Source: Gloeophyllum trabeum ATCC 11539 (lineage: Eukaryota > Basidiomycota > Agaricomycetes > Gloeophyllales > Gloeophyllaceae). From it: a DNA stretch of 26,514 nt. Position numbers and translations under genes: made by a program. The notes below the pieces were generated by a model that made no database searches, was not told where the DNA came from, and worked only from the letters and a program-made list of their open reading frames with translations. The stretch lies in contig NW_006920411.1 in assembly GCF_000344685.1 (NCBI RefSeq), positions 3,330,839 through 3,357,352 of the forward strand, given 5' to 3'. Numbering within the stretch: position 1 is the first letter of the stretch; each line of letters starts with the position of its first letter. Below are positions 1-10,605 of this stretch, piece after piece.

Positions 1-375
1 ACCTGGACGGTTCAGTAACCGGTCATAACTAGGAAGTTTGGGTAAACTTCGACCATAGGAAGGGGGTAATGTTATGATTTTCCCATGCTTATCTCATTCC
101 ATTTCCATTCCGAGCATTGCTATTGGACAGTACCTTTCTCCGAGTAGACCTTCCCATGGACGCTATCTTCTTCTCACATGTTATCTTCCTTGACTCACCT
201 TCTACCAATGGGCGCCCTTGTATTTCTCATTTCTCTGAGTTACGTTCTCGCAGGATGGCCTACGCGTCCTTTCTTATTGTTCTCTTCTTTGGGTATTAAC
301 CCCTATACCAGTTACTATATATACTGTAGGAAAACCCATGTATTCCTTAGTTCAACCTCCTGTTGAATACAGCGA
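1..375 (+). mobile_element. Possible 3' end of a Ty3/gypsy-type element (polypurine tract plus LTR)
   Basis: A purine-rich run, AGGAAGGGGG (58-67), is followed at 70 by TGTTATG. This is the usual way a fungal Ty3/gypsy polyprotein end, polypurine tract and LTR start follow one another. A TATA-like TATATATA lies near 315-322, inside the proposed LTR. The LTR may end near 370 (GAATACA), but its partner and target duplication would lie left of the window, so neither the end nor the family can be confirmed. From here to about 560 I see no supported gene; the stretch is leader sequence of the next pseudogene or LTR-derived. It could also be ordinary upstream sequence. Confidence 0.35.
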
Positions 376-611
376 TTACCTGGACTCTTGACTTGACCGT
401 TGGCATTGGCCCGGCCAGACCTACCTTTCAGTACGCTTACTGAGGTAGTGACGACATAACTGTTGGCACGTGGCCCAGTTACCTCAAGACGACTAGTTAG
501 GACATCGCTTCCTAACAAGCGGCGGGTAAGAGAAAGGACAAGCGGTCCCGGACGAAGGACTTGACGACAATCGCATGGCAATCTGGGGATGGAGCGGCAG
601 CATCGTCCGAG

Positions 612-755
612 GGCGGATGGGGAACATCGTCCAGGGGCGGATGGGGAACATCAGCAGGGGGTGGATGGGGGACGTTGGCAGGGGGTGGATGGGGGACATC
701 AGCAGGGGATGGATGGGGGACGTCGGCAGGAGACGGATGGGGAACGATGGGCTTG
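612..755 (+). repeat. Six in-frame 24-bp tandem repeats
   Basis: Six units of 24 bp lie head to tail, each encoding an eight-residue unit of the form GGWGTSAG; later units vary (DGWGT, TLAG). The period is a multiple of three, so copy number can change without shifting the frame. The repeats lie in the low-complexity N-terminal part of the uncharacterised gene and create long spurious open frames on both strands. Confidence 0.85.
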
Positions 756-2645
756 GCCCCATGGGGTTCAACAGAGGCTGGCGGGTGGCCAGCGGCGGGG
801 AGTGCAGCAGGACCATCGACAACAACTTCCTCGGGCGGTTCGACGTGGCCGACGCAGAGCCAGCCCCAACCACTTCCGGACCCGCTTGAACAGATGTCAG
901 CTCCTAAGCCAGCGGCGATGCAGAAGAGGGGACCCCATGTCAATACGAATCGGTCCCAGAAGCCTGGGGAAGAGTTGCAACCCTATCTGGCCCGGAGGAG
1001 GCAGATCATGGAGCACCAGTGGGGTAACCTTTCCCGGAGGAGGCAAGAAGCGGTGTTGAATCGATTGTGAGACTACCGTGAGGGCGCGATGCCAGGGAGG
1101 AGGAAGACAAACGCCAACGTCTACCAATGGTACCTCGACGGCGACGACCGACACGTCCGGGAGCGGGTGACCAATGACAACAGGCAGTCAACGTTGGAGG
1201 GTGTCGATTACTCAAAAATATTCTACGACCCCATCAACGACGAGTGGGACGTCTACGACAATGTGTTAGAGGACCCGTTGCCGCCAGGCGAGGATCCATA
1301 CTCGTGCTTCGACAACGACGACTTTGGCTTCTCCGACGAGGAAGAACGACCGGCTGCACCGCAGGAGCCTGGGCAGTCAGATCCAATGGAGTCAACACCT
1401 GCTGCCACGAGAACACCGCCGATTCCTGCTATCGGTCTGCCCATTGAGAGAGAGCCGTCGACGCCGCCAATCGCGATCGAACGGGTCACCTCCACTGCGC
1501 CGTGCTACCCCGCCTCCAAGTCCATCACCTCGTGGTCCTGCAACTCCTTCCCCTCCTCGCTCACCCAGTCCTGATCCCCCGACTCCTGCTCCCTGCTTGG
1601 GCCATGCATCTACTCCCCACGTCCCGTCGCCTGAGTTGGCTCGAAGACCAAGCGTTGCAGGGGAGGGGTCAAGAACGGAGTATTGGAACATGGTGGACGA
1701 GATTCACCCTCCTGCTCCGCCGTCATCATCAGGGATGTCACAAGACGGGCCGTCGACATCGAGCTGGTCTGAGATGAGGTTGGACGACGACGACGACGCG
1801 GCTTGGGTGGTCACAGCAGGGGGTTCGACAGACTCTGACAGGCGGGGGACCGAGGACGTCCAGATGGAGGAGGGGGCGGGTGACGAAGCACAACAAGGGC
1901 AGCTGGCTGACAACGAGGGTGATGAAGAGGAAGAGGACGCGGATGACGGGGGGGCCAAAACCAAGACGCGCCGCCAGTGACAAACATTGGGGGTTTGCCT
2001 GACGTTGTGTTGCGTAGGTTACTGGAGAGGCGTTACGGACTGAGGGTGCCGAAAGATGACGGAGAAGACAACCAGGGGGAGGCGGAGGAGACTGCAAGGT
2101 GGCTGATGCTTATACGTGAGATGAATCTGGACTTCATCCAGCACCAAACGGTCAGGGTGAAAGCCTCCTGTACAAGGTTGTTGAGGTGGCTCAAGGGCGA
2201 CGATGACCTTCCGGTGAGGGACAGCGTCTTCCACGCGGTCAACAGGCGAACAAACCTGCCCGCCGGGATTCGACTTTGCCGCAAGGGTGCCCGATTCTGG
2301 GTGATCTCAACGGCGACAGAGCCAAGTATCTGGTTAACAACCTCGGTGGATGCCAACCATGCCATCAACATCGTGGAAGACTTGGTCGGCGCTGGAAGGA
2401 TGAATCGCTTGGGGGCGGTGCTCGCCGCGTTGGGTATTCGACAGGCTGGGCCAGTTGACCTGCCTCAACATCGATACGAGCTACCAAAGGTCGAAAGGGT
2501 GCCGTTCTACTACCGCGAACCTGGTCATGTGTGGTGCGACATGGACTACACCGACTACTTGTCCCGGTGTTACAAATTACTCTGCGACCAGGGCAGTGGC
2601 CGCATGGCGGCGATGAGTGGGGGAATCCTGTGGCGACTTGGCGTC

Positions 2646-2985
2646 GAGGTTGTTGAACTAGGCACTGACTTAGCTGCCAGGTTCTACAACATACCAGAAC
2701 GTACCGGAACCCTCTGGAATATTCTGGTATATTCCATTATTGTACAATGGCACGGAACTCATGTGGGTCAGTGACATCATAGGTGGAGCTCAGTAGGATT
2801 AGGGATATTCCACGTAGCTTAGTCAGCCTATGGGCCACTGTGTATATAAACCCTGCAGCTCTGCTGCCTAATGACAAGGGTCGTTCATACAAGCTTTACC
2901 AGTAGCTACAGCATCCAACCAATACAGGTGAGTTGTGTAGGGCGCACTGTGCGTGCTGCTGCCTCCATAACTCTTCATCAGAGGT
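2646..2985. mobile_element. Solo LTR, 330 bp, flanked by GAGGT duplication
   Basis: The LTR body 2651-2980 begins TGTTGAACTAGG and ends TCTTCATCA, the TG...CA termini of an LTR. It is flanked by identical 5-bp copies GAGGT at 2646-2650 and 2981-2985. A TATA-like TATATAAA lies at 2843-2850. There are no internal retrotransposon genes, so it is a solo LTR left by recombination between two LTRs. TGTTG starts are common in Ty1/copia LTRs, but the superfamily cannot be settled from the LTR alone. The insertion splits a codon of the surrounding pseudogene, and the reading frame closes when the LTR and one GAGGT are removed. Confidence 0.85.
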
Positions 2986-3236
2986 CCTGGGACTGGATTG
3001 TGTCATGCTCCTGGCGCAGGACGGCCCTTCGCTGTATGCCATCCACCACGGCGGCGGCGAGTGTCTCGATGATGTGCCAGGCGGGGGCATATGGGAGGAA
3101 GCTCTGTTGGAAGGAGAGATCACTGTCATTGTGGGGCAGTACAATCTAATGACGGGTATGTAGCTTTAACATGGGTGGTATGATATTGACTAATCGTGAG
3201 GACAGGGCAAGGCAACCAAGAGGTGCTTTGTTCCTG

Positions 3237-3250
3237 CATCAGGAAATCCG
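3237..3250 (+). repeat. Left terminal inverted repeat of the first Plavaka-type element
   Basis: The sequence is CATCAGGAAATCCG. It pairs with 10606-10619 at 12 of 14 positions and matches the terminus at 25997-26010 almost exactly. It lies 159 bp from the transposase stop codon. Confidence 0.8.
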
Positions 3251-3424
3251 CCAACCTCTAAATGGTCTGTAAGGCCTGAGAGTCTATATCTCAGACTTCT
3301 CAGGATTACAGACTCGATAGATTTTTAGATATGGAGTTGATTATGCCAGTGTACATATTGTAGTGGCTACTCTAGACTAGCTAATGTACTGATAGCTATA
3401 TTATACACTCATGAGAATGATAGT

Positions 3425-3688
3425 TGAAAGGCCGCTAGGCCTCACTAGCCGGAGGCGTTATCGAGAGACTTAGACACGTAGACGAACGTAGAACACAGTA
3501 TGTGATTTAGCACGAGACGGGGGAAAAGAAGATAAAATACAAGCAGAGTTTCGCAGCCTTATAAGGCGAGCGAAACGACAGAATGAACCATGTTTGACCA
3601 GCCAATCATAGACTCTGATCCCGAAACCTATGACGAAAGCTTCCGTGGATCGACCGATAAGATCGTGGCGTAAGCGCCCACGATTACA
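3425..3688 (-). repeat. Complete 3' LTR of the Ty3/gypsy element
   Basis: The 264-bp LTR begins TGTAATCGTG on the minus strand at 3688 and ends at 3425 in TTTCA. It abuts a polypurine tract on its inner side and the ATAGT duplication on its outer side. Its first 180 bp or so are repeated at about 4398-4578. Confidence 0.88.
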
Positions 3689-4397
3689 CTCCTCCCCCCT
3701 CAGAAGAATCTTGAGGGCCGTCTTGAGGATGACTTTTGAGCCAATCGTCCAGGGCTTGACAGTCTTGTACTTCGCGTCCCGGGAGCCAAGAGTCGTCACG
3801 TTCGTCGTAGCCGACCCAGCGAACGAGGTATTGCCAGCCACGCCCTCTTCGACGAGCTTCGATGATCTTCTGGATTTGCCACTCTTGTTCGCCATCTTCA
3901 GTGACGATAGGACTCGGCCGTGGGAGCTTGCGGGATGGGAAGAGGTCATCGTCGTTAGCGTGATACGGGATTAGATGCTTGGCGTGGAACTCAGGGAAGA
4001 TGTTGGTCGACGGGGGAAGATCAAGGGTGTAGACTGAATGTTCAGGGTGTGCCTCGAGGACCTTGTACGGACCATCAAACCGAGGCATAAATTTAGCAAC
4101 CCTGAACTCGCCTTTTCTCTTATAGTCCTGTCGTCTGTTCTTTGTAGAGAGTAGGACATAGTCGCCCGGGGAGTAGATGTGTTCATGGCCCCTATGCTTG
4201 TTTGCGAAGTATGCCTGGTCGATCTTGGACACGAAGAGGTTGTCGCGGGCCTCAGCAACGTCATTGTCAAGGCGTTGTATAAGCGAATGAGCGTCGACAG
4301 TTTCAGAAGACGGAGCAGAGCCAGGGTCGAGGGGTGGAATAACACGGGGAGAGCAACCGTGGCGGAGTTGAAAGGGGGTGTAGCCTGTAGATGTGTT
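3684..4397 (-). pseudogene. Ty3/gypsy polyprotein 3' end: integrase tail and chromodomain
   Basis: About 237 codons remain of a pol gene. From the N-terminal side: an integrase end motif NTSTGYTPFQLRHG (near 4396-4350), SKIDQAYFANKHRG, the GPYKVLEAHPEHSVYTLDLP segment, and a chromodomain (IIEARRRGRGWQYLVRWVGY, then DDSWLP) near 3840-3740. The chromodomain normally guides integration to marked chromatin. The stop TAA (3684-3686) lies inside the first bases of the 3' LTR, a usual gypsy arrangement. The 5' side is cut at the deletion joint, so no start or catalytic domain is left. Long open frames on the other strand here are shadows. Confidence 0.9.
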
Positions 4398-4578
4398 TAG
4401 CGTGAGATGGGGGAAAAGAAGATAAAATACAAGCAGAGTTTCGCAGCCTTATAAGGCGAGCGAAACGACAGAATGAACCAAGTTTGACCAGCCAATCATA
4501 GACTCTGATCCCGAAACCTATGACGAAAGCTTCCGTGGATCGACCGATAAGATCATGGCGTAAGCGCCCACGATTACA
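4398..4578 (-). repeat. Truncated 5' LTR of the Ty3/gypsy element
   Basis: This is a direct repeat of 3509-3688 in the same orientation with about five mismatches. It stops at GCTAAA on the minus strand, where the integrase-coding sequence (CTAAACACATC) takes over; the last 80 bp or so of the LTR are missing. Confidence 0.85.
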
Positions 4579-7500
4579 ATAGTCCGCATATCTGTTTACA
4601 TAGAAAAATTTGAATGCATCTAAAGAGTAAGAGAAGTGAAAATCATTGGGTATCTAGGTATCACCATAGACCCCTATGAGATGTACCGCACGAACGATGG
4701 AATCAATGTGAATAATGCCTAGAGAACGTCCCCTAGCAGTCATCTCCGGCTTGACAACCCACATACCCGTCACAGGGTCAGGTCTGTCGTGACGTCACAC
4801 GAACCACTCTACAATGGCAGAGGGGTACCGAGTGCGCTTGTAACGGACCGAAAGGAATCTGAGAACGCGCCCGATTACCATACCTTTCATCCCATCCTGC
4901 TCGGGATCGAGAGAAATGAGCACAGTATCAAACTGCGCAAACTCATTACGCCAGCGTGAGTTCGAGCGAATAACTTCGCGATGCATTCCCCTGTCGCCAG
5001 CGAGCTCACTAGGGGCGAAGAAGGTTGCGCTAGCGGACCGGTAGACACGAACTCGGTCATCCACGGATGGCAGATCATCCACATTGATGTCGCCGCTGTC
5101 GTGTGGAATGGCAGCATCTTGCAGTTGCTCGAAGACAAACCGCCGGATGAGGAATTCGAGATCTGGTTTGTTGAGCTCATTTGCGAGGGACTGCAAGCTC
5201 TGTGAATATGCTGATTACTTCGCATGAGCCCCAAGAGCACCACAAACAAACATAGAATATACCTGGCTTCTTCCCAAGTTCCACATACGACATCACCGCC
5301 GGTCCGTCCACATCATGGACATCCACGTTGTCACCATCTACACTGTCATTGTTTCGAATATGTTCTTCATTCAAGTCCTGGGGATTCAGCAAGCCCATAT
5401 CGAGCATTGCGTTGGCAAGAACGGACCCTTTCAGCATCCCGGAGCCCTCAAGCACCGGGCGCATTGCAGCTAACTTGTCGAGCCGCTGATTAGTGACAAG
5501 CATTTGCCCCAGCGGATTATTCCTACTCGATCGGCGCCAGGGTTCTTTGACCGCACGGATGTGCTTCGACTCGGTGATGGACGTACAGACTCCATTTGGA
5601 GAGCCAAAGTTTCTGATTGCTGTTATGTAATGCCCCAATGAGTGTTGTCAAGGCTGCGTGAAGCCATCGGGACAGATGCCGGCCTTCTCGAAGATCGTTC
5701 AGTGCTGATGGAACCGGTCCAGGGACTTCTGCATCGCAGCAAGGGTATCATCGTTGTGCGCTGACCGCCGGGCTAGGTAGCAGAAGTCGAGCAGAGCCGC
5801 AAAACATTTTACCATTTCATCTGGCACATGTCCAGTTATTGCAGGTAGATAGACCTAACAAGAGATGAAAGGGAGTCACTAGACTGGTCTGAGTGGGGTG
5901 CGAAGAACATACCTTCATCAGCGCTTTTCAATTGTTACCAGTCCACTGTTTGAAATTTCTTCCTTCGGGAAATCGTCAAAGTCCTGGAAACGCTGGTACA
6001 GCTGCAATTCTGGCACAGGTATGTCAGTTTTCAAGCATGCAAATGAAATCAAGGATACAGCGCATCTTCGATCAATATCATCCATTATCTTCTCGGCCAA
6101 TGATGTCGGATGTACCGCGTGTAGATAATGCTCCACCCATGTGACGAGGTGGTCCTTGAACGTCCCCTTGATGAGTTGATGCAGAAGGTCAGGTGTTATG
6201 AGCTCGTGGATGTCTGCTCGAGGAAAGTGGCTCGTAAATGCCTAGGTAGTCATCAGTAAGAGTACCAAAACCAATGGCATTCGAACATACAATCACGTTC
6301 ACGTCGAGTCCCCAGGTTGTCCAGATGACCCCAGGATCAAAGCGCTCTAGGAGGAAGTGCATGTGTTCCTGACAACGCGGTTCTCCGCATGTCCCAAGGT
6401 CTTCAGGTAGAGCATCACATCTGTCATGTAATGAGTAAGAATTTTGAATGATTGATAGCAAAGGAGACCTACATAGGACACCAGTTCGAGACAACCCCTG
6501 CCAGAAGTACCTGCTCCGGGTAGTCGGCCAAGAACGGACCCAGTTCATAGATAGCACACCGGAAGTGTGTGTCGGGACAACGCACAACCTCCGGGGTAGT
6601 CATTGCAGCCTTCAGCAGTGACATGATGTGCGCCAACGACGCGTGGTACAGCTGCTTCTTGAAGAGTCGGAACTCGTCTGTATCATCTTGCTCACGCGCA
6701 GCTGAGGCAAGAGTCAGACATGACGGAGAGTTCAAGGTGATATCAGCATACCTTTCGGAATAGAGAGGAAGGCAATTGGCAGTATTGCATCCCGGTGTGC
6801 TTGGCGTACAGAGTTGTGTAGATTACCCAGTGACATGTAAACAGGATGGAATTCGTTGTTGCCGGTAGCGACCGACACGGTTGTCTTGTCCGCCCCAAGG
6901 AGAACGGGCACGAACATAGCCCCGTGAGTAGCTGGGTCTTGGGCGATGTGCGTCTTAAATGTCCTGAGTCAGCGTATTGTAATTTGAAACTGCCAGTCGA
7001 ACAGCTTACTGCTTTCCGGTGTGCCCACCGCCCAGAAATCAGGTTCGAGTATTGCCGCTTCCCTGGCCCAGTGTACTCTTCGAACGGTATGTAGTCGAAC
7101 TTTCCATCAAAGCCGGGGTTGTCAAGTATATTGTGGGCGATGGTCCGAGCATCCCGACAATAGACCGTGTACTCCGCTCGCTTCCATGATGGGGCATCGG
7201 GAGGGAGTTCACCTGTGTAGTGTACGGTGAAAGAGCTCCACGGCGCGTCACCATAGGGAATTGAATCCAAGGTGCTATACAGATCCTTTGCATCTTTGAA
7301 CACAGTGTTGTTGGAGCCTGATAAGGTGTTATGAGCTGCCCATATTTCCAGCAGCTCATCTATGTTTCCTGCGGACATCTGGACTTTCTTGAATATGAGC
7401 TCGGCAAACTGGAATGATGGGCGGCTGTCGAATGGGAACCAGTTGTCAATTCCGGGCAGTTCACGACCAGGGGGCTGAATGTAGTTGGGCAGATACTCTC

Positions 7501-7737
7501 TGTCTTCGTTGCAAGGTTGAGCTATGTCGTTATATAGTTTTGAGCATGGTAATTGACCCGTGAATACAAGATATTCGTGTAGAGCTTACCATTCAAGTCA
7601 GCATGGTAATGGAAAGTAGAATGAGGAGGCTCGGGTCTTGGGTACAAGTGCGTTCTAGCTTCATGAAAAGCAAGTCCTCGGGGTTTCAGAAATGATCTAT
7701 TGCATGTTTTACAGACAAAGCGGCGGGGAACAGCCAT

Positions 7738-7902
7738 GGCAGGGTATTACAACAGGACAGTCAAGTAACGAAGGAAACCAACTGCGTACTTAGCGGGTAA
7801 CACCATCGGCAGGTGGTGCATGACAAACAAACGCAACCTCTGCCAGCTCACACATACTTCGCCTCTATCCACCATACTCTACACACTCATTTCACTCACT
7901 TC
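7738..7902. promoter_or_regulatory. Divergent intergenic region of the first element
   Basis: Only 165 bp separate the two start codons (transposase ATG at 7737 on minus, second gene ATG at 7903 on plus). The stretch must have held both promoters, or a shared one. I see no clear TATA box, and no operator can be named. Confidence 0.5.
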
Positions 7903-10080
7903 ATGGCTAGAACAACTCGTAAATCCGCCAAACCAGCGCCGGCCGCTGCTGCAGATGACAACTGGGGTTGCGCGAGGCCCCTGCCGTCACAGTAATCAGT
8001 AAACCGCTCACTCGAAAGACGAAAGCTGCTTCTGCGAAGCAGAGAAAGGCAACAATGGATCGACATGACAACATACCTGAAAACCCTCTTCCCATTGATA
8101 CTCCCGTAGCTCCCCAGCCACACCCATATGCCACTCGAAAGAGCAATGACCCACACCCTGGCATCTCAGCCGGGCTGCAGAAATGGACCATGCAGGAGGT
8201 CCAAGCCAATGCTGCCAGAAGACAGGCAGAGGAGACCGCGCGGCTGGCTGAAAAAGAGGCCGCTCTGTTGAAAAAGCGAGAGGAGCACGATCGAGCAGTC
8301 ACGGAGCTAGCAGCATTTGAGGATTAACTGAGAGTCGAACATATGAGAGTCGAGCAGGAACAGAGGCAGAAAGAGGCATAAGTCGTTCCTGAGGAAGAGC
8401 TCGATGCCAATGGTGATCTTGATCGAGAGATGGACGTCAACTTCGGCCCCGGTGCCCGAGATGATGCTACCTCCGCCGATGACTTCATGGAATCTGGGAT
8501 GACAGATGCCGAGATGATTGATGCTGAGTCTGCCTCGGAGCAGGAGATGCTGCCACCAAAGGCGGATAGGAAGGTAAGTCTGCCGGCTCACCTGGTATGC
8601 CGGAGTCTGACTTGGATACATTACCTCTACAGGCAAAGAAAACGAAGAGAGAGCAACAGCAAGAGATACGCGGTTCTGTCGAGAATGCCAGGAAGACACC
8701 TGCAAGTAAGGGTAAGAGGAAGTCGGATACAAAGTATGCTTGTACTTCTCTTATACTGGCCACTGTTCTATATTAACTATCTAATCAGCGCTGATTCCGA
8801 TAAGACGATGAAGAAGTCTAAATCGGGTTCTGCCTTTGTGCCCAATTGGTGCAATGGCGTCAATCCTCTGCTGCTGCAAGTCCGGCAGGTATCAAACTCC
8901 GATCTCGGATCTTCCTCGGATTCTTCCTCGGCTCTCAAGACCAATGGCCTTGGAGGGTTTACAGACGACGATGTGCTCGTGCAACCAATGTGGGACTGAG
9001 ATGGGCAGCCCGTCAACCGTCGCGTGCGTCCCATGGTCATATCCTCAGGGTCTGGTATGCTAATGCCTTCGCAGGTTCAGATGGTGATGGTCAAGGCTCG
9101 GGCTCCCAAATCAACAGTACCGGAAGAGCGTTCGATGGCAAAGCAATCCCTTCCAGACTGGGCACGCCTCAAGTGGGACACTGCTCTTATCCCTAGCCTG
9201 GTAGAGCACTTTGGTGCTGAGCCAAACCCCTGGGTCTCATCGACAAGTGGCAGCTCATTCCGCACGACCTTACAATCAGTCATTGACCGGGTCTATCCGG
9301 AGGAGCACCTCAGCATCACCCTCAATGACAAGGTCTTCAAGATGGTACGATCTCATCTATTCCACTGAGGGTTGCTAGAGCTAATCTTTGGACCAGGCGC
9401 AGCAAGCAGTATATAACTGGCGGGCCAACTTCGCCCGGGTAGCCAAAGAGGTGGTGCGAAAGGACCTTCTGGCGTGTGGAGGAGGAGATGGCCCGGATAA
9501 ACGGCAAGAGATCCAGACATTCGTCCGTGATGCTCTCGACGATCACGGTTACGCATTCTGGGGTAAGCCGAACATTACCATATGTCAGTTTCCTTGTCTA
9601 CTCATATTTGGTCACTCACATCTCGGCCTAGAATCCGAAACAAACTAAAGACGCGCTGTGCTCGCCGTACATCTTGAAAACATTCCAATGCCATATCACG
9701 GCAACGAAGGGCAGCCAGATCTCGTGTGGTCTACCACGAGGTGGACTGGCACTCACAATCACTGCGGTATGTCACTGCCCTTGCCTTCTCTCATGGAATC
9801 TGACTATGGGTAGGTTGAATGGGTGCTGGAGATGTGGAAGACCAGGAAGTATGAATCAGACGGGACAAGTTTCTCAGAAGTCGACGTGGGTGACATGACC
9901 GAGCTGTGGGTGAACGGGTCTGTCTCCACGTTCTATAGGAAGCCGCACCGGTTCGAGCACTTCTTGTACAAAGCCAACACCCTTGTCAAGAAGCCGCAAT
10001 GGAAAGTCCACTGCTGCCGCCGCTCTCGAACTGCTATCCGGGATGCAAGCAGTCCTGTCCCCGAGGACTCGGATGCATAG
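7903..10080 (+). pseudogene. Second gene of the first Plavaka-type element, decayed
   Basis: The function is unknown. The N-terminal half is Lys/Ala/Glu-rich with a coiled-coil-like stretch (about 8190-8320: ARRQAEETARLAEKEAALLK). The C-terminal half is folded-looking (WARLKWDTALIPSLVEHFG; SPYILKTFQCHI; LPRGGLALTITA; VEWVLEMW). Likely introns: 8574-8632, 8734-8788, 9345-9396, 9563-9631 and 9767-9813. Lesions include a frameshift near 7966, TAA codons near 8326 and 8380, frame changes between about 8860 and 9010, a TGA at 8998, and a one-base phase mismatch at the 9563-9631 intron. Proteins of this make-up sit beside Plavaka transposases in mushrooms as I remember them; that is recall, not a search. 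The gene is divergent from the transposase. Confidence 0.65.
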
Positions 10081-10605
10081 GTAAGTTTTCAATACTCTCC
10101 TTGATGTCACCTGAATGCGAAAATGAGTGCTGTAGGTGTCCACCGCTGTGCATGCTTGTATCGGAGGGTCTTGAATATGTATGTTTTTCGTTTGTCATCC
10201 TGTTGTCATGCGGCGTGCTAACGGTTTTCTGCCCAGGGGATTTGTGAATATATTGTGTTCTCATCATGTTCTTGCTCTTCATACTGTGTTTGTCCTTCCT
10301 CCATTTTATCTCTGTTACACTCATTTTAATTTCACGCCTAATAATTACATTCTCGAGTACATGTATTTCCCCAATATATTGCATTTTCTTGTAAATTGTC
10401 TGCGAAGCCTAACCGGCTGAGCAGTCTGACCAAAGCTTCGCCACTAGATATCTGAAGTGTGAGGAGGTCTGAAAATATTCACCGTTCACTGTCTTACCGC
10501 TCAAAAGTCAGGTTCTGAAGCTCTCTGCGTATAAACGTCCTAAGTTGGTCTGAGGCGGCCTGAGGCGCCCTGAGAACGCTGATATCAGACGTTTCAGACA
10601 CCTCC
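10081..10605. other. Right subterminal region of the first element
   Basis: There is no gene here. A possible 3'-UTR intron (GTAAGT at 10081 to CTGTAG at 10136) follows the stop of the second gene. From about 10490 to 10600 the motif CTGA recurs in both orientations (GTCTGAGG, CCTGAGG, CCTGAGAA, GATATCAGAC), as expected for subterminal transposase-binding sequence in CACTA-like elements. The match to that role is inference. Confidence 0.5.

Larger units (their letters stand above)
561..3236 (+). pseudogene. Uncharacterised multi-copy basidiomycete gene, 5' and middle part, disrupted
   Basis: No function is known to me; I recognise the pattern as a large uncharacterised Agaricomycete family. 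It has an acidic, proline-rich N-terminal half, a DEWDVYDN-type motif (near 1250), a folded core from about 1990, a GGILWRL motif (near 2618-2640) and, beyond the solo LTR, DGPS and GGGIWEEAL. The frame runs 561-1070, where TGA at 1068-1070 stands where CGA would continue the same frame into 1089. A frameshift follows between about 1440 and 1560, and another at the G run 1948-1954. A solo LTR (2651-2980) splits a codon; without it and one GAGGT copy the reading continues at 2986. An intron is likely at 3156-3205 (GTATGT...ACAG). The coding sequence then stops at 3236, where a DNA transposon is inserted, and resumes at 10622. The exact start codon is uncertain. It is a pseudogene by several independent lesions. 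Confidence 0.7.
3420..4583 (-). mobile_element. Internally deleted Ty3/gypsy chromodomain retrotransposon with ATAGT duplication
   Basis: The body 3425-4578 is flanked by identical ATAGT (3420-3424 and 4579-4583). On the minus strand each LTR begins TGTAATCGTGGGCGC. The complete 3' LTR is 3425-3688 (264 bp), preceded by a polypurine tract (GAGGGGGGAGGAG, 3689-3701 read on minus). The 5' LTR keeps only its first 180 bp or so (about 4398-4578) and then joins directly to the integrase tail of the polyprotein. The shared 180 bp differ at about five positions, mostly C/T or A/G, so the copy is fairly young. Primer-binding site, gag, protease, reverse transcriptase, RNase H and the integrase core are all missing. 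Confidence 0.9.
3396..7737 (-). pseudogene. Plavaka-type transposase, decayed, split by a Ty3/gypsy insertion
   Basis: This would catalyse excision and insertion of the surrounding element. The start at 7737 opens a C2H2-like finger (CKTCNRSF...H), followed by family motifs in order: SAGNIDELLEIW, PPDAPSW, ADKTTVSVATG, MTTPEVVRCPD, LADYPEQVLLA, DIHELITPDLLHQLIKG, ITESKHIRAVKEPWRR, TNQRLDKLAA, GMWVVKPEM and a C-terminal FYVNRYAD. Inferred exons on the minus strand are 7737-7590, 7521-7010, 6953-6752, 6701-6473, 6420-6291, 6241-6066, 6009-5913, 5854-5263 and from 5210 on. Introns are 49-68 nt. In-frame stops lie at 5976-5978, 5928-5930, 5699-5701, 5648-5650, 4795-4797 and 4654-4656. At least three stand where the family has Arg, so CGA to TGA fits. 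The donor at 6065-6064 is AT. The gypsy insert splits the C-terminus; the frame resumes at 3419 and ends at TAG 3396-3398. Not functional. Confidence 0.88.

Noticed and set aside
512..943. Open frames on the minus strand and in other plus frames over the N-terminal repeats
   Set aside because: They arise from the 24-bp repeat, which is open in several frames; composition is simple and the frame that continues downstream is the 561 frame.
3206..3328. A reading of the host gene through 3237-3328 ending at TAG
   Set aside because: The inverted terminus at 3237 and the perfect continuation at 10622 show that sequence after 3236 belongs to the transposon.
3630..3974. Open frame on the plus strand
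   Set aside because: It is antisense to the gypsy chromodomain and therefore a shadow.
10440..10450. CACTA at 10442 as a transposon end
   Set aside because: No inverted partner at the left side, and the CATCAG termini with closing host frame explain the borders.
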